NCBI RefSeq assembly: GCF_001941345.1
Contig: NZ_CP009251.1
Span: 992,001 to 1,056,000 of the forward strand
Origin: Corynebacterium stationis
GTDB taxonomy: Bacteria; Actinomycetota; Actinomycetes; Mycobacteriales; Mycobacteriaceae
Direction: 5' to 3'
Length of the DNA stretch: 64,000 nucleotides
The notes beneath the pieces are model-generated. The model saw only the letters and a program-made list of their open reading frames with translations, was not told where the DNA came from and made no database searches. Positions 8,617 through 17,827 of the stretch are shown in pieces (within the stretch, counting starts at the first letter, position 1; each line of letters starts with the position of its first letter). A program made the translations under genes and the position numbers.

Positions 8617-10238
8617 TGAGCAATAAACTCGGAAATATTGGTAATAACCTCGACTCCAGGCTTCCAGCCGCAGGTGTCGTGCGAACCCAGATCAACAAGG
8701 TCTTCCCAACGCACTGGTCATTCATGCTTGGTGAAGTTGCACTGTACAGCTTCATTATCTTGTTGCTGACTGGTGTATACCTTGCTCTGTTCTTCGATCC
8801 ATCGATCACCAAGGTCATCTACGACGGTGCGTACACCCCGTTGAATGGCGTTGAGATGTCTCGTGCATACGCAACCGCACTGGACATTTCCTTTGAAGTT
8901 CGTGGTGGCCTCTTTGTCCGTCAGATGCACCACTGGGCTGCACTGATGTTCATGATGGCTATGGTCGCCCACATGTGTCGTATCTTCTTCACCGGTGCGT
9001 TCCGTCGCCCACGTGAAGCAAACTGGATTATTGGTTGCTCCTTGATTCTCCTCGGCATGATCGAGGGCTTCATGGGCTACTCCCTGCCAGATGACCTGCT
9101 GTCTGGTGTCGGTCTTCGTATTATGTCCGCCATCATCTTGGGTCTGCCGATCATCGGTACCTGGTTGCACTGGGGCATTTTCGGTGGCGACTTCCCATCT
9201 GACTTGATGCTTGACCGCTTCTACATCCTCCACGTTCTGATTCTTCCGGGCATCATTCTTGGCCTGATTGCAGCTCACGTTCTGCTGGTCTGGTTCCAGA
9301 AGCACACCCAGTTCCCGGGACCTGGTCGTGCTGAGAACAACGTTGTTGGTGTCCGAATCCTGCCAGTCTTCGCTACTAAGGCTATCGGTATGGGTCTGAT
9401 GACCGCTGGTGTTCTTGCACTGATGTCCGGTCTGCTGACTATTAACGCGATTTGGAACCTTGGACCATACAACCCATCACAGGTTTCTGCAGGTTCGCAG
9501 CCAGATATCTACATGCTCTGGACTGACGGTGTTGCTCGTGTCATGCCAGCGTGGGAGCTCTACTTGGGCAACTACACTATTCCATCCGCATTCTGGGTCG
9601 CACTTCTGTGTGGTCTGATGGTTGTACTCTTGATTGCGTACCCATTCATTGAGAAGAAGATGACTGGCGACGACGCTCACCACAACCTGTTGCAGCGTCC
9701 ACGCGATGTCCCAGTTCGTTCCGCAATCGGTGCTATGGCTATTACCTTCTTCCTGTTGGTAACGATGTCCGGTGGTAACGACCACGTTGCGCACTTCTTC
9801 CAGATCTCGCTGAACGCGATGACCTGGGTTGGCCGTATCGGTCTGGTAGTTCTTCCTCCGATTGCTTACTGGATTACTTACGCAGTCTGTGTTGGCTTGC
9901 AGCGTTCCGACCGCGAGGTCTTGGAGCACGGTATCGAAACCGGTGTCATCAAGCAGCTGCCTAACGGTGCCTTCATCGAAGTTCACCAGCCACTGGGTCC
10001 TGTTGATGAGCACGGCCACGCGGTTCCACTGGAGTACTCCGGTTCCTACGTTCCGAAGCAGCTCAACCAGCTTGGTCTGGCTGACTCTGAGGTACAGGGC
10101 ACCTTCTCCCCAGATGATCCTGACTTGATGCGTCGTGTTCACGAGCACCACGCTGACAACGCCGCAGAAGAAGCAGAGATGCTGCGTCGTCTGAACGAGG
10201 CTAACCGTCGTGCAGACGAGGAAAATGGTCTCAACTAA
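8616..10238 (+). CDS. qcrB: bc1 complex cytochrome b subunit
   Basis: 540 residues. The ATG shares its A with the qcrA stop (TAATG), so translation is coupled. Eight or more hydrophobic segments, the heme-bearing four-helix bundle with [11 protein letters not shown] and HMCRIFF, and the second histidine pair region ([21 protein letters not shown]) identify cytochrome b with menaquinol sites. A charged C-terminal tail (about residues 430-540), absent from mitochondrial homologues, is typical of actinobacteria. This protein is the known target of Q203-like inhibitors in mycobacteria. It is the last gene of the unit. Confidence 0.96.
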   Translation: MSNKLGNIGNNLDSRLPAAGVVRTQINKVFPTHWSFMLGEVALYSFIILLLTGVYLALFFDPSITKVIYDGAYTPLNGVEMSRAYATALDISFEVRGGLFVRQMHHWAALMFMMAMVAHMCRIFFTGAFRRPREANWIIGCSLILLGMIEGFMGYSLPDDLLSGVGLRIMSAIILGLPIIGTWLHWGIFGGDFPSDLMLDRFYILHVLILPGIILGLIAAHVLLVWFQKHTQFPGPGRAENNVVGVRILPVFATKAIGMGLMTAGVLALMSGLLTINAIWNLGPYNPSQVSAGSQPDIYMLWTDGVARVMPAWELYLGNYTIPSAFWVALLCGLMVVLLIAYPFIEKKMTGDDAHHNLLQRPRDVPVRSAIGAMAITFFLLVTMSGGNDHVAHFFQISLNAMTWVGRIGLVVLPPIAYWITYAVCVGLQRSDREVLEHGIETGVIKQLPNGAFIEVHQPLGPVDEHGHAVPLEYSGSYVPKQLNQLGLADSEVQGTFSPDDPDLMRRVHEHHADNAAEEAEMLRRLNEANRRADEENGLN

Positions 10239-10273
10239 CCCGTAATCTTTCGGTTAGAAACTAAAGCGCTCAC

Positions 10274-10313
10274 AACCCGCTGAGTTACTTCTTTTGAAGC
10301 AGCACAGCGGGTT
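10274..10313 (+). terminator. intrinsic terminator after qcrB
   Basis: AACCCGCTG (10274-10282) pairs with CAGCGGGTT (10305-10313) across a 22-nt loop that can fold further. A short T run follows. Confidence 0.7.
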
Positions 10314-10315
10314 TC

Positions 10316-11469
10316 GCTGTATCTATGACCATTCGGGACGATCCAGTGGTGCATTGTGAGGCCGATGTTCGGTGGCTTCGGTCTTTGGGGGAGTGATGCT
10401 TTCTCATTGTTAGTAGAGCTTCCTAGTTGCCTAATCGCAGCGAGAATACCCTTGGAATACTCTTTGTGGCTTGGTCAGAGTCGGCCGTGCGCTAGCGGCT
10501 GTGTGGCTTCTGGAATAGGTTTGTCAGGCCGTGGTTTGTTTGAAACCGCAGAGTTGGCGTGTGCGTATGAGGTTCAGGAGGGTGGGGCTTTGGTCCTTTC
10601 TAAGACCATCACAAGTCGATAGGCAAGCATGCAGTGGTTGCCATCGCTCTCGTTGCTTGTCGGCATCCGCGATGGTGTTAAGCCCGGTTGTAATAGCGCT
10701 GCGCGTGTATGACGGGACTCTGCGGCGTTGACGGGTTCTCATTCGGTACAGATGTGTTTGCACCCGTTCCTATATATAAGGAGAAGGCTTCGCAGGGACG
10801 CAGGAAACTGAGTGTAAGTACTAAGGCGCCCTCATGGTCTGGCAGGGTCTGAATCTGTGTCTGTCTTCAACGTGCCGCTGTAGGGAGTTGTGAGGAGTTA
10901 TAGCAGTGGGTTCCGCTGACGGCGGCTGCGAGCAGCCCAGAGTGCAAACAAAGACGCCTCTGCGGGAATCCGTATCCCGATTCTTGTTAGCTCTCTTTAT
11001 CTATATATCGGAAACGGGGGAGAAGTATGCGGATAGTGATTGGTCTGTTTTAATAAGTGGGGGATTGCGTCGCGAAATTTTGGCGGTGCTGGGGTCCGGT
11101 TAAGGTTGTTAATACTTCACCTTTTACTGGGGTTAGAGCCCAGATTCGGCAAAGTTTTGCGCTTTGTGAGAAAAGCCACGTTTGGGATTTGGTATGGCGT
11201 ATCCGCAAACGTTTGATTTCTGCTTTCGGTGGAGAACATTGTTTGGCGCTGGCTTTGCCCCAGTAAGTGCGCGGTTTTATACGGGTTTGTGTTGGTAATG
11301 AAATTGTTTCAATTTGAAATTACTTTTGGGAAAATTTGGATATCGATAAGATAACGAGACGATAACGGCGCGACACGGACTTCAAAACTCGACAAACTTT
11401 GTGATTGTTTCGTAACCTGTTTGAGACATTGCGTTACCGCCCGGTAGCCAATTAAGAAAACAACAACTT
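10316..11469. other. gene-poor region of unknown content
   Basis: About 1.15 kb with only short open frames (66-88 codons) on either strand. None has a ribosome site plus a recognisable product. Two AT-rich, promoter-like runs stand out (CCTATATATAAGG near 10770 and TCTATATATCGG near 11000), and an AT-rich block lies at 11280-11360. It could be a decayed gene, a small-RNA locus, or a long regulatory region for nlpC. I see no transposase remnant. Confidence 0.45.
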
Positions 11470-11642
11470 AAAGCGTCGTATCTGGTCCCGTCTGAAGAGC
11501 GGTGGGGCCGAGCGGAGGATGGTCTCTTAATAGAGAACTTCCAAAGAACGTTAGGCCCACACCTTAGGGCCAGAGCTACGAACACAATAGATTGAGTTCA
11601 CTTCAATTTGGTACAGCAAGTGCTGCTGTGAATTTTTTCTTT
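11470..11642 (+). promoter_or_regulatory. structured nlpC leader with terminator-like hairpin (riboswitch candidate)
   Basis: Successive hairpins can be drawn: TCTCT/AGAGA with a 4-nt loop near 11523, GGCCC/GGGCC with an 8-nt loop near 11553, and ACAGCA (11613-11618) with TGCTGT (11624-11629). The last is followed by GAA and six Ts (11633-11638), 60 bp before the start codon. This layout, sensor then terminator, fits an attenuator. I recall a c-di-AMP (ydaO-type) riboswitch before an nlpC gene in C. glutamicum, but I could not align its conserved core here with confidence. Confidence 0.45.
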
Positions 11643-11699
11643 AGATGCTCATCAACTTGTGTTGGTAGTAGGCGCGCAGAATGATTTGGAGTTTATTTC

Positions 11700-12338
11700 G
11701 TGGCACAGCACCGTCGTCAGAACGTTAAGGCCGTTCGTCGCATCGCAGGCACCACCGCTATCGCAGCAGTTGCAACCTTGGCGGGTCCAGCAGCTGCAAA
11801 CGCAGCAGAGGTAGTAGTTCCTAACACCAACTACTCCTTCAATGTTCAGGGACTGGAGAACGTTCCGAACATCAAGCAGGTCCCAAACATCGACAAGTAT
11901 GTTCCATCCTTGTCCAACCAGGGTTCCGCTTCTACCACCACCGCTGCTAAGGCTAACTACTCTGCTTCGGCACCAGCTAAGCCAGCAGCTAGTTCCACCG
12001 GTCAAAAGGTTGTAGACGCTGTCTACTCCAAGATTGGTGCACCTTACGCTTGGGGCGCTACCGGGCCAAGCTCTTTTGACTGCTCTGGTCTGACATCTTG
12101 GGCATACGCTCAGGCTGGCAAGCAGATCCCTCGCACCTCCCAGGCGCAGGCATCTGGCGGTACCCCAGTCGCTATTTCTGACCTGCAGCCAGGTGACATC
12201 GTTGCTTACTACGGCGGCGCATCCCACGTAGGTATCTACGTCGGCAACGGCAAGATTGTTGACGCGTTAAACTCGGGCACCCCAGTTTCCGAGCGTCCGC
12301 TGAACTACATGCCAATCCACTCTGCAGTTCGTTTCTAA
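11700..12338 (+). CDS. nlpC: NlpC/P60 family peptidoglycan hydrolase, short form
   Basis: 212 residues. A signal peptide of about 36 residues (basic VAQHRRQNVKAVRR, then a hydrophobic core ending ANAAE), a low-complexity Ala/Ser/Thr linker and a C-terminal NlpC/P60 domain are visible. The catalytic Cys128 lies in FDCSGL and His176 in SHVGIY. The third polar position, often His as in IVHA, is Asp188 here (KIVDAL). It is expected to be an exported D,L-endopeptidase that cuts peptide stems. The GTG start is weakly preceded by TTGGAG. It is paired with a longer paralogue downstream, which shares the block PRTSQAQ. Confidence 0.9.
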   Translation: MAQHRRQNVKAVRRIAGTTAIAAVATLAGPAAANAAEVVVPNTNYSFNVQGLENVPNIKQVPNIDKYVPSLSNQGSASTTTAAKANYSASAPAKPAASSTGQKVVDAVYSKIGAPYAWGATGPSSFDCSGLTSWAYAQAGKQIPRTSQAQASGGTPVAISDLQPGDIVAYYGGASHVGIYVGNGKIVDALNSGTPVSERPLNYMPIHSAVRF

Positions 12339-12356
12339 AAACTGCCTAGTGAAATC

Positions 12357-12396
12357 AAGTCCCCGCTACTTCCAACCGAGGAGGGAGCGGGGATTT
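12357..12396 (+). terminator. intrinsic terminator after nlpC
   Basis: TCCCCGCT (12360-12367) pairs with AGCGGGGA (12386-12393), with AAG upstream and TTT downstream. Confidence 0.8.
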
Positions 12397-12634
12397 GGCG
12401 TATCTGGAATGTTACCTGAGTGTTCGCTGGGGTGCTGGCAGCTAATTTGCAGGAACTCGGTATGTTTTGCCTAAAAGTATTCATTAAAGATGGCTGCAGG
12501 TTTGAGCACTGTTTTCCCAGCTCAAGGCAAATATTATGGCCTTGGTCAAAGTGGCGATTTAAGCTAGCTATATCGCGGTGCGGATATTATAGTTACTTGG
12601 GTATTAATAGCTTTGGTAGTCAGAAAGTCTCATC

Positions 12635-13708
12635 GTGGCAGTTGTGTTTGGTTCTTCGCGTGGCCGTTTTGTGTCCACAGTCTCGGCATTCGCATTGTGC
12701 GCAGCACTTGGCGCACATACCGCTTTTGCACCGGATATCCAGGCGCAAGAAATAGAGAACAACCAAACGCAAGAGGCAGATGACGTTTCAGGCCTCATTG
12801 AAGAGGTCAGTAAGGTTGCGCGCGAGGTCTCGGCGAAGAATGAAGAAGTGAAAAGCCTAGAGGACAAGCTTGCGGCTAAAGAAGAAGAGCTCGCGGGCTT
12901 GGAGGCGAAAGTCGATGAGTCTACGCGTGCGGCAGATGAAGCCGAGAAGCTGCTTCAGGCCTCACAATCTAATGTCGATAGTATTGCGCAGTCGCGCTAC
13001 CGCGGCGATACTCTAGATCCGTTTATTGCAACGCTCAATGCCCAAGACCCAACCGCCGCGGTAGAACGCTTGGGCTACCTGGGTGCTATTTCCCGTGGCG
13101 CACAGCGGTCGTTGAATTCCATTACTGAGTACTCGCAGGCGGCAGAGTCTGCCCGTGCGCAAGCAGCGGAAGCTGTAGCTAGCGCCGAGAAAATCAAGGC
13201 CGAGCTTGAAAAAGAACGTGACTCCGTCATCGCCGATCGTGATGATCTGAAACAACGTCAGCAAGATATCGAAGCGCGCGTGGACGCGCTTAGCCCTGAG
13301 CTGCGTGAAGCATGGGAGAACCAGAATAATCCGCTCAGCGGCATTGACCTGGCTGAACTAGGCGCAAATGCTACTGGCGCGGTTGCTGCAGCACTGTCCA
13401 AGCAGGGCTCTCCTTATGACTGGGGTGCAACAGGCCCGAATTCTTTTGACTGTTCAGGTTTGATGTACTGGGCTTATCAGCAGCAGGGCAAGTCCATTCC
13501 ACGTACCTCCCAGGCGCAGATTGCAGGCGGCCAGTCCGTTTCTATTGATGATTTGCAGCCAGGCGATATCGTCGGATATTTCCCAGGCGTGACCCACGTC
13601 GGAATGTATATCGGCAATGGCCAGATCGTTCATGCTTCAACTTACGGCGTTCCGGTGCAGGTAGTGCCGGTAGATTCCATGCCGATTTCCGGTGCATCGC
13701 GTTATTAA
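12635..13708 (+). CDS. NlpC/P60 endopeptidase with coiled-coil N-terminus (RipC-like)
   Basis: 357 residues: signal peptide of about 38 residues, a long Glu/Lys/Ala coiled coil (about 50-120 and 165-220), then an NlpC/P60 domain with Cys273 (FDCSGL), His321 (THVGMY) and His333 (IVHAS), a complete catalytic set. The layout and the position between nlpC and pimB match RipC of mycobacteria, a septal D,L-endopeptidase whose coiled coil is controlled by FtsEX. The GTG start at 12635 lies within TCGTGGCAG with no strong ribosome site. The 238 bp upstream contain AT-rich promoter-like sequence and no gene. Confidence 0.88.
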   Translation: MAVVFGSSRGRFVSTVSAFALCAALGAHTAFAPDIQAQEIENNQTQEADDVSGLIEEVSKVAREVSAKNEEVKSLEDKLAAKEEELAGLEAKVDESTRAADEAEKLLQASQSNVDSIAQSRYRGDTLDPFIATLNAQDPTAAVERLGYLGAISRGAQRSLNSITEYSQAAESARAQAAEAVASAEKIKAELEKERDSVIADRDDLKQRQQDIEARVDALSPELREAWENQNNPLSGIDLAELGANATGAVAAALSKQGSPYDWGATGPNSFDCSGLMYWAYQQQGKSIPRTSQAQIAGGQSVSIDDLQPGDIVGYFPGVTHVGMYIGNGQIVHASTYGVPVQVVPVDSMPISGASRY

Positions 13709-13717
13709 TTCACGCGG

Positions 13718-13723
13718 TAGTGT
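13718..13723 (+). promoter_or_regulatory. -10 of a leaderless pimB transcript
   Basis: TAGTGT lies 6 bp before the ATG of pimB, and no Shine-Dalgarno sequence is present. Confidence 0.45.
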
Positions 13724-13729
13724 ATTTGT

Positions 13730-14866
13730 ATGCCGCGTACGCTTCTTGTGACCAATGATTTCCCGCCTACTATCGGCGGGATTCAGTCTTATCTTCGAGA
13801 TTTCATTAGTCTTTTAGACCCCACTGAGGTTGTGGTCTTTGCTTCAACTCAAGATGCCAAAGCCGCGCGGGAGTTCGATAGCCAGGTTGACTACACCGTG
13901 GTGCGATGGCCGCGGAACGTCATGTTGCCAACGGCTGCAACTGCTCGCCGTATGCAGGAATTGATTCGCGTGCACGATATAGACACCGTTTGGTTCGGGG
14001 CCGCCGCGCCCTTGGCGTTGATGGGTAAGGAAGCTAAGCAGGCAGGGGCTAAGAAGGTTGTTGCCACAACCCATGGCCATGAGGTTGGCTGGTCGATGCT
14101 TCCGGGCGCGCGCCAGGCCTTGCGGGTGATTGGCAATCACTCAGATTGCATCACTTATATCTCCCAGTACACCTTGCGGCGCTTTGCTAAAGCTTTTGGC
14201 CCGCATCCACAGTGGGTGCATATGCCTTCAGCGGTATCGTTCGAGCAGTTTACGCGCACGCCGGAATCTTCGGCCTTGGCAAAAAAGCATTTTGGGCTTG
14301 TCGATGCCCCCAGCGCCCCAGTAATTCTCTGCGTCTCGCGGTTGGTGCCGCGCAAGGGGCAAGATCAGTTGTTGCGCGCTATGGCTTTGGTGCGCAAAGA
14401 AGTACCGGAGGCCCAGCTTCTCATTATCGGACGCGGCCGATACCGGAAAACACTTGACGTGTTGGCCCGAATCTATGACCCCACCGCGGTTATTCAAGAA
14501 GCTAGAGACAGTGAAGAGCTGGCATTAGCTTTTAGCGCCGGTGATATTTTCGCCATGCCCGTGCGTACCCGCGGGGGAGGGTTAGATGTTGAAGGCTTAG
14601 GCATTGTCTACCTCGAAGCCCAAGCGGCAAGCTTGCCGGTGATTGCGGGAAATTCCGGCGGTGCGCCAGAGACGATTACAGAGGAAACAGGTGTCGTCGT
14701 CGATGGCACTAGTATTTCCGAGCTAGCAGAAGCGCTAGTAAAGATGCTGCAGGATCCACACGCTGCGGCCGCCATGGGGCAGGCCGGGCGCCGGCATGTG
14801 GAGCGCAATTGGACCTGGGATGTCATGGGGCAGCAGCTGCGCACAGCCCTAGAACCCGATTCTTAG
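13730..14866 (+). CDS. pimB: GDP-mannose-dependent mannosyltransferase PimB'
   Basis: 378-residue GT4-type (GT-B fold) glycosyltransferase. N-terminal TNDFPPTIGGIQSYLRDF is the acceptor-side glycine loop. VSRLVPRKGQDQLLRA and the EGLGIVYLEAQAASLPVIAGNSGG block near residues 282-305 form the nucleotide-sugar site with its E-x7-E motif. In C. glutamicum the equivalent enzyme adds the second mannose to phosphatidylinositol monomannoside at the inner membrane face, a committed step to PIM2 and lipoglycans. It works upstream of MptA, also in this window. It begins 21 bp after the RipC-like gene. Confidence 0.9.
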   Translation: MPRTLLVTNDFPPTIGGIQSYLRDFISLLDPTEVVVFASTQDAKAAREFDSQVDYTVVRWPRNVMLPTAATARRMQELIRVHDIDTVWFGAAAPLALMGKEAKQAGAKKVVATTHGHEVGWSMLPGARQALRVIGNHSDCITYISQYTLRRFAKAFGPHPQWVHMPSAVSFEQFTRTPESSALAKKHFGLVDAPSAPVILCVSRLVPRKGQDQLLRAMALVRKEVPEAQLLIIGRGRYRKTLDVLARIYDPTAVIQEARDSEELALAFSAGDIFAMPVRTRGGGLDVEGLGIVYLEAQAASLPVIAGNSGGAPETITEETGVVVDGTSISELAEALVKMLQDPHAAAAMGQAGRRHVERNWTWDVMGQQLRTALEPDS

Positions 14867-14922
14867 GTGGCGCCGCGTAGCGCGCCACGGGGATTCGATT
14901 ATCTCAAATCTTTCCGGCCGTA

Positions 14923-14928
14923 TATCCT
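14923..14928 (+). promoter_or_regulatory. -10 of a leaderless glk transcript
   Basis: TATCCT lies 7 bp before the ATG at 14936. This supports that ATG over the GTG at 14867, which directly follows the pimB stop. Confidence 0.45.
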
Positions 14929-14935
14929 ATTACCC

Positions 14936-15874
14936 ATGAATAATGCTTCCCAGCAGCTTGCGATTGGTTTTGATATCGGGGGCACCAATGTACGCGCCGG
15001 TTTAGTCAATGACGCCGGTGAGGTTCTTGCTACCCGCACCATGCCAACGGCTGATAATGCAGCTGACTTGGAAGAAAGCATCGAAAAGCTGGTAGCGGAG
15101 CTGAGCCCTGGCAACAACATTTCTGGCGTTGGCCTGGCCGTAGCCGGCTTTATTGATCCCACCTGCACTATCGTGCGCTTTGCTCCACACCTGCCATGGC
15201 GCAATGCCACGGTTCGGAAGAATCTTGAAGAACGCATCGGCATGCCAGTGCGCTTAGAGCACGATGCGAACTCTGCTGCCTGGGGTGAGGCGCGCTTTGG
15301 CGCTGGCCGCAAGGCTAAAGACTGGGTATTTTTCGCTATCGGCACCGGCATTGGGGCAACACTTATGAGCGGTGGGGAAATCTACCGTGGCGCATTTGGC
15401 ACCGCCCCAGAATTCGGTCACCTCACGGTCGTGCCTAATGGCCGACCTTGTTCCTGCGGCAAACGTGGCTGCTTAGAGCGTTATGCTTCTGGCACCGCGC
15501 TGCCAGATACCGCAGCAGAGCTGCGTGGAAGCTATGAAACCACGCTGGCAGAAGACGCTAGCAGCGAAGATATCGTGGCGGCGGCACGCGCCGGTGACCC
15601 GCTGGCTATCGCAGTGATGGAAGATTTCGCACGCTGGCTGGGCCTGGGGCTTGCCATGGTCGTCGACGTCTTGGACCCAGAGCTCATTGTCTTGGGCGGG
15701 GGAGTCTCTCGCGAATCTGATTTATTTTTGGATCTTGCGCGCAAACACATGCAAGACAATATTGTGGGCGCCGGTTTCCGCGATGTTGCTGAGTTGAAAG
15801 TCGCAGTTTTAGGATCTCAAGCCGGAATGATTGGCGCGGCTGATTTGGCGCGCGCGAGTGCTTGCGTATTGTAA
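14936..15874 (+). CDS. glk: ROK-family glucokinase
   Basis: 312 residues from the ATG at 14936. The first residues MNNASQQLAIGFDIGGTNVRAG place the ATP phosphate loop near the N-terminus, as in the family, whereas the upstream GTG would add a 23-residue tail without homology. EHDANSAAWGE carries the catalytic Asp, and the ROK zinc signature is GRPCSCGKRGCLERYASG. It phosphorylates glucose with ATP in the cytosol and matches the position of glk in C. glutamicum. Polyphosphate use is possible in relatives but cannot be read from the sequence. Confidence 0.9.
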   Translation: MNNASQQLAIGFDIGGTNVRAGLVNDAGEVLATRTMPTADNAADLEESIEKLVAELSPGNNISGVGLAVAGFIDPTCTIVRFAPHLPWRNATVRKNLEERIGMPVRLEHDANSAAWGEARFGAGRKAKDWVFFAIGTGIGATLMSGGEIYRGAFGTAPEFGHLTVVPNGRPCSCGKRGCLERYASGTALPDTAAELRGSYETTLAEDASSEDIVAAARAGDPLAIAVMEDFARWLGLGLAMVVDVLDPELIVLGGGVSRESDLFLDLARKHMQDNIVGAGFRDVAELKVAVLGSQAGMIGAADLARASACVL

Positions 15875-15942
15875 AAGTAAGTAGATTTACAGATTCTGCA
15901 CAGTAAACAACAAAGCAAAGAGCAAGAAAAGGACAAAGAGCC

Positions 15943-16686
15943 ATGGCTATGAACAACCGGTGGTACTGGGCTTTCAAGCACATCCTTTTCGGCCCTGCTC
16001 TGCAACTATGGAATCGTCCATGGATCGAGGGAGTAGAGAATATCCCAGCTTCTGGACCCGCGATCGTGGCCTCGAGCCATCAATCGGTCATGGACTCTTT
16101 CTACTTCCCGCTGAAATGCCCACGGCAGATTAAGTTCATCGCCAAGGCGGAGTACTTCAACACCCCGGGCTTTGTTGGTCGCATGCAAAAGTGGTTCTTT
16201 TCCTCCGTTGGACAGGTACCCATTGACCGCACAGCGAAGTCTTCTGCGGAAGGCATGTTGAACTCGGCTCGGGAAATCTTAAATGACGGCGGCCTGTTTG
16301 GTATTTACCCAGAAGGTACCCGTTCACCCGATGGACGTATCTACCGCGGACGCACCGGCATGGCGCGTGTGGCTATGGACACTGGTGTCCAGGTGATTCC
16401 TATTGCAATGTTTAATTCCCGCAAAGCCAATCCGATTGGCACCTGGATTCCACGTCCCGTACGCGTGGGAACCCGCGTGGGCCAGCCCATCGATCCTCAT
16501 GCCTGGGCGAAAGAACGAGGCTTGGACGTAGAAGATCATGAAACCGCTCGGAAATTTACCGACTACTTCATGCTCGAGCTTGCTCAATTAGCTGAGCAAC
16601 CGTACGTTGATGTTTATGCCTCAGAGGTTAAAGATTCCTTGAAGAAGGGCCTCGGTTATCCGAAGGGTGCTGAACCAACAAAGTGA
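15943..16686 (+). CDS. 1-acyl-sn-glycerol-3-phosphate acyltransferase (PlsC family)
   Basis: 247 residues with the acyltransferase motifs in order: SSHQSVMDSFYF (the HX4D catalytic motif), FFSSVGQVPIDR, GIYPEGTRSPDG (substrate-binding EGTRS) and VIPIAMFNS. It should acylate lysophosphatidic acid to phosphatidic acid at the inner membrane. The ribosome site AGGACAAAGAG precedes the ATG. Its stop overlaps the start of the next gene (GTGA), so the two acyltransferases are translationally coupled. Confidence 0.88.
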   Translation: MAMNNRWYWAFKHILFGPALQLWNRPWIEGVENIPASGPAIVASSHQSVMDSFYFPLKCPRQIKFIAKAEYFNTPGFVGRMQKWFFSSVGQVPIDRTAKSSAEGMLNSAREILNDGGLFGIYPEGTRSPDGRIYRGRTGMARVAMDTGVQVIPIAMFNSRKANPIGTWIPRPVRVGTRVGQPIDPHAWAKERGLDVEDHETARKFTDYFMLELAQLAEQPYVDVYASEVKDSLKKGLGYPKGAEPTK

Positions 16687-17816
16687 GTGCACAGAAACGT
16701 CTCATGTGGCCAGACGTCGCCAAGGGCATCTCAATCCTTGGCGTCGTCTTGTTACATATTGGTATTGGAGTGCCGGAAGGCGAATCCACCTGGCTTTATC
16801 AGGTAAACACCTGGCTCGATCCGCTGCGAATGCCACTGTTTTTCGTGGTTTCCGGGTATTTCTCTACCAAGATTTTGAATTACACCTTGCGCGATGTGTT
16901 GATCAAACGCGTGTGGTTTTTCTTCGTTCCTTATCTTTTGTGGGTAAGTATCGAATTGTGGACGAAAAACCTGGAGTGGCAGTGGGTATTTGGCAACGAG
17001 CCTTTAAGCTTTAGCGAGCTTGGCCTGAACCTGCTGCTGGGACACAACATGGGTTGGTTCTTGCACGCACTGATTATCTTCAACCTGGTTTTGGTTGCCG
17101 TGCGCAAACTGCATCCAGCACTAGCAATGCTCATTAGCTTTACCCCAGTGCTTTTGCTGCCGTTGAATGAGCACATTTACTTCATCGGCAAGGCGCTGAT
17201 GTACCTGCCGCTATTTTTCATGGGCGTGTACCTACGCCGGGCAATCACAGTCTTTGTTGAAGCTATATGCCGACTTAACGTGGCCGCCCTGTCCTTTGCG
17301 GCCATGACTTATGCCGTTGGTTATTTCTCTCGCGATATGTGGAATCAATTCACCGGGGAAGTAGCGCTGCCGTGGTACCTGCCGGGCATGGATTACATGG
17401 GACGCGAAGAAATCTTGTTGCTGGTGCGCTTTGTGGAGCAGACCTTCCAGCTGCCGATGGCTTTGGTCATGGCAGTCGCGATTTCTTATATCCCTTTTAT
17501 TTCTTCCTTCTTCGCGTTTATCGGCCGCAATACTTTGCCGATCTATCTCGGCCACCCGATCGCTTTGACCGTGGGATATCACTACGTTCAAATCGTGGGC
17601 AAGTGGGAGATCTCGATGGCTGGCGAGGGCCTGTTGCACAACACGTGGTTCTGGACGATTGTGTGCATCGGTCTAAGTGCCGCCGGCGGATTGATGCTTT
17701 GGTCGGTCTCCAAGCTGCCCGTTGTGGGCTGGAGTGTCTACCCGCCAAGTCTGCGCCAGCTGCACACGATGGTTATGCACGCCCCGGTGCTTCGCCAGGC
17801 ACCAGGCAGGGACTAA
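16683..17816 (+). CDS. acyltransferase 3 family integral membrane protein
   Basis: 377 residues with about ten hydrophobic helices. The N-terminal RLMWPDVAKGISILGVVLLH carries the family's conserved early His, and RMPLFFVVSGYF is the second family block. These OafA/fucose-4-O-acetylase-like proteins move acyl groups to extracytoplasmic sugars or lipids. The substrate is unknown; a role in lipoglycan or envelope acylation is suggested by PimB' and MptA nearby but is not shown. GTG start overlapping the stop of the PlsC-type gene. Confidence 0.82.
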   Translation: MSAQKRLMWPDVAKGISILGVVLLHIGIGVPEGESTWLYQVNTWLDPLRMPLFFVVSGYFSTKILNYTLRDVLIKRVWFFFVPYLLWVSIELWTKNLEWQWVFGNEPLSFSELGLNLLLGHNMGWFLHALIIFNLVLVAVRKLHPALAMLISFTPVLLLPLNEHIYFIGKALMYLPLFFMGVYLRRAITVFVEAICRLNVAALSFAAMTYAVGYFSRDMWNQFTGEVALPWYLPGMDYMGREEILLLVRFVEQTFQLPMALVMAVAISYIPFISSFFAFIGRNTLPIYLGHPIALTVGYHYVQIVGKWEISMAGEGLLHNTWFWTIVCIGLSAAGGLMLWSVSKLPVVGWSVYPPSLRQLHTMVMHAPVLRQAPGRD

Positions 17817-17819
17817 GCT
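17814..17819 (+). promoter_or_regulatory. -10 overlapping a stop codon, leaderless exoribonuclease transcript
   Basis: TAAGCT begins with the TAA stop of the acyltransferase 3 gene and lies 8 bp before the GTG at 17828. No ribosome site is present. Confidence 0.4.
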
Positions 17820-17827
17820 ATTAAACC

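Noticed and set aside
8718..9305. 195-codon minus-strand frame in qcrB
   Set aside because: Gln/Asn/His-rich shadow of membrane-helix codons; no start signals.
10356..10763. Short frames after qcrB that might be a decayed transposase
   Set aside because: No DDE or HTH-like motif, no terminal inverted repeats, no target duplication visible.
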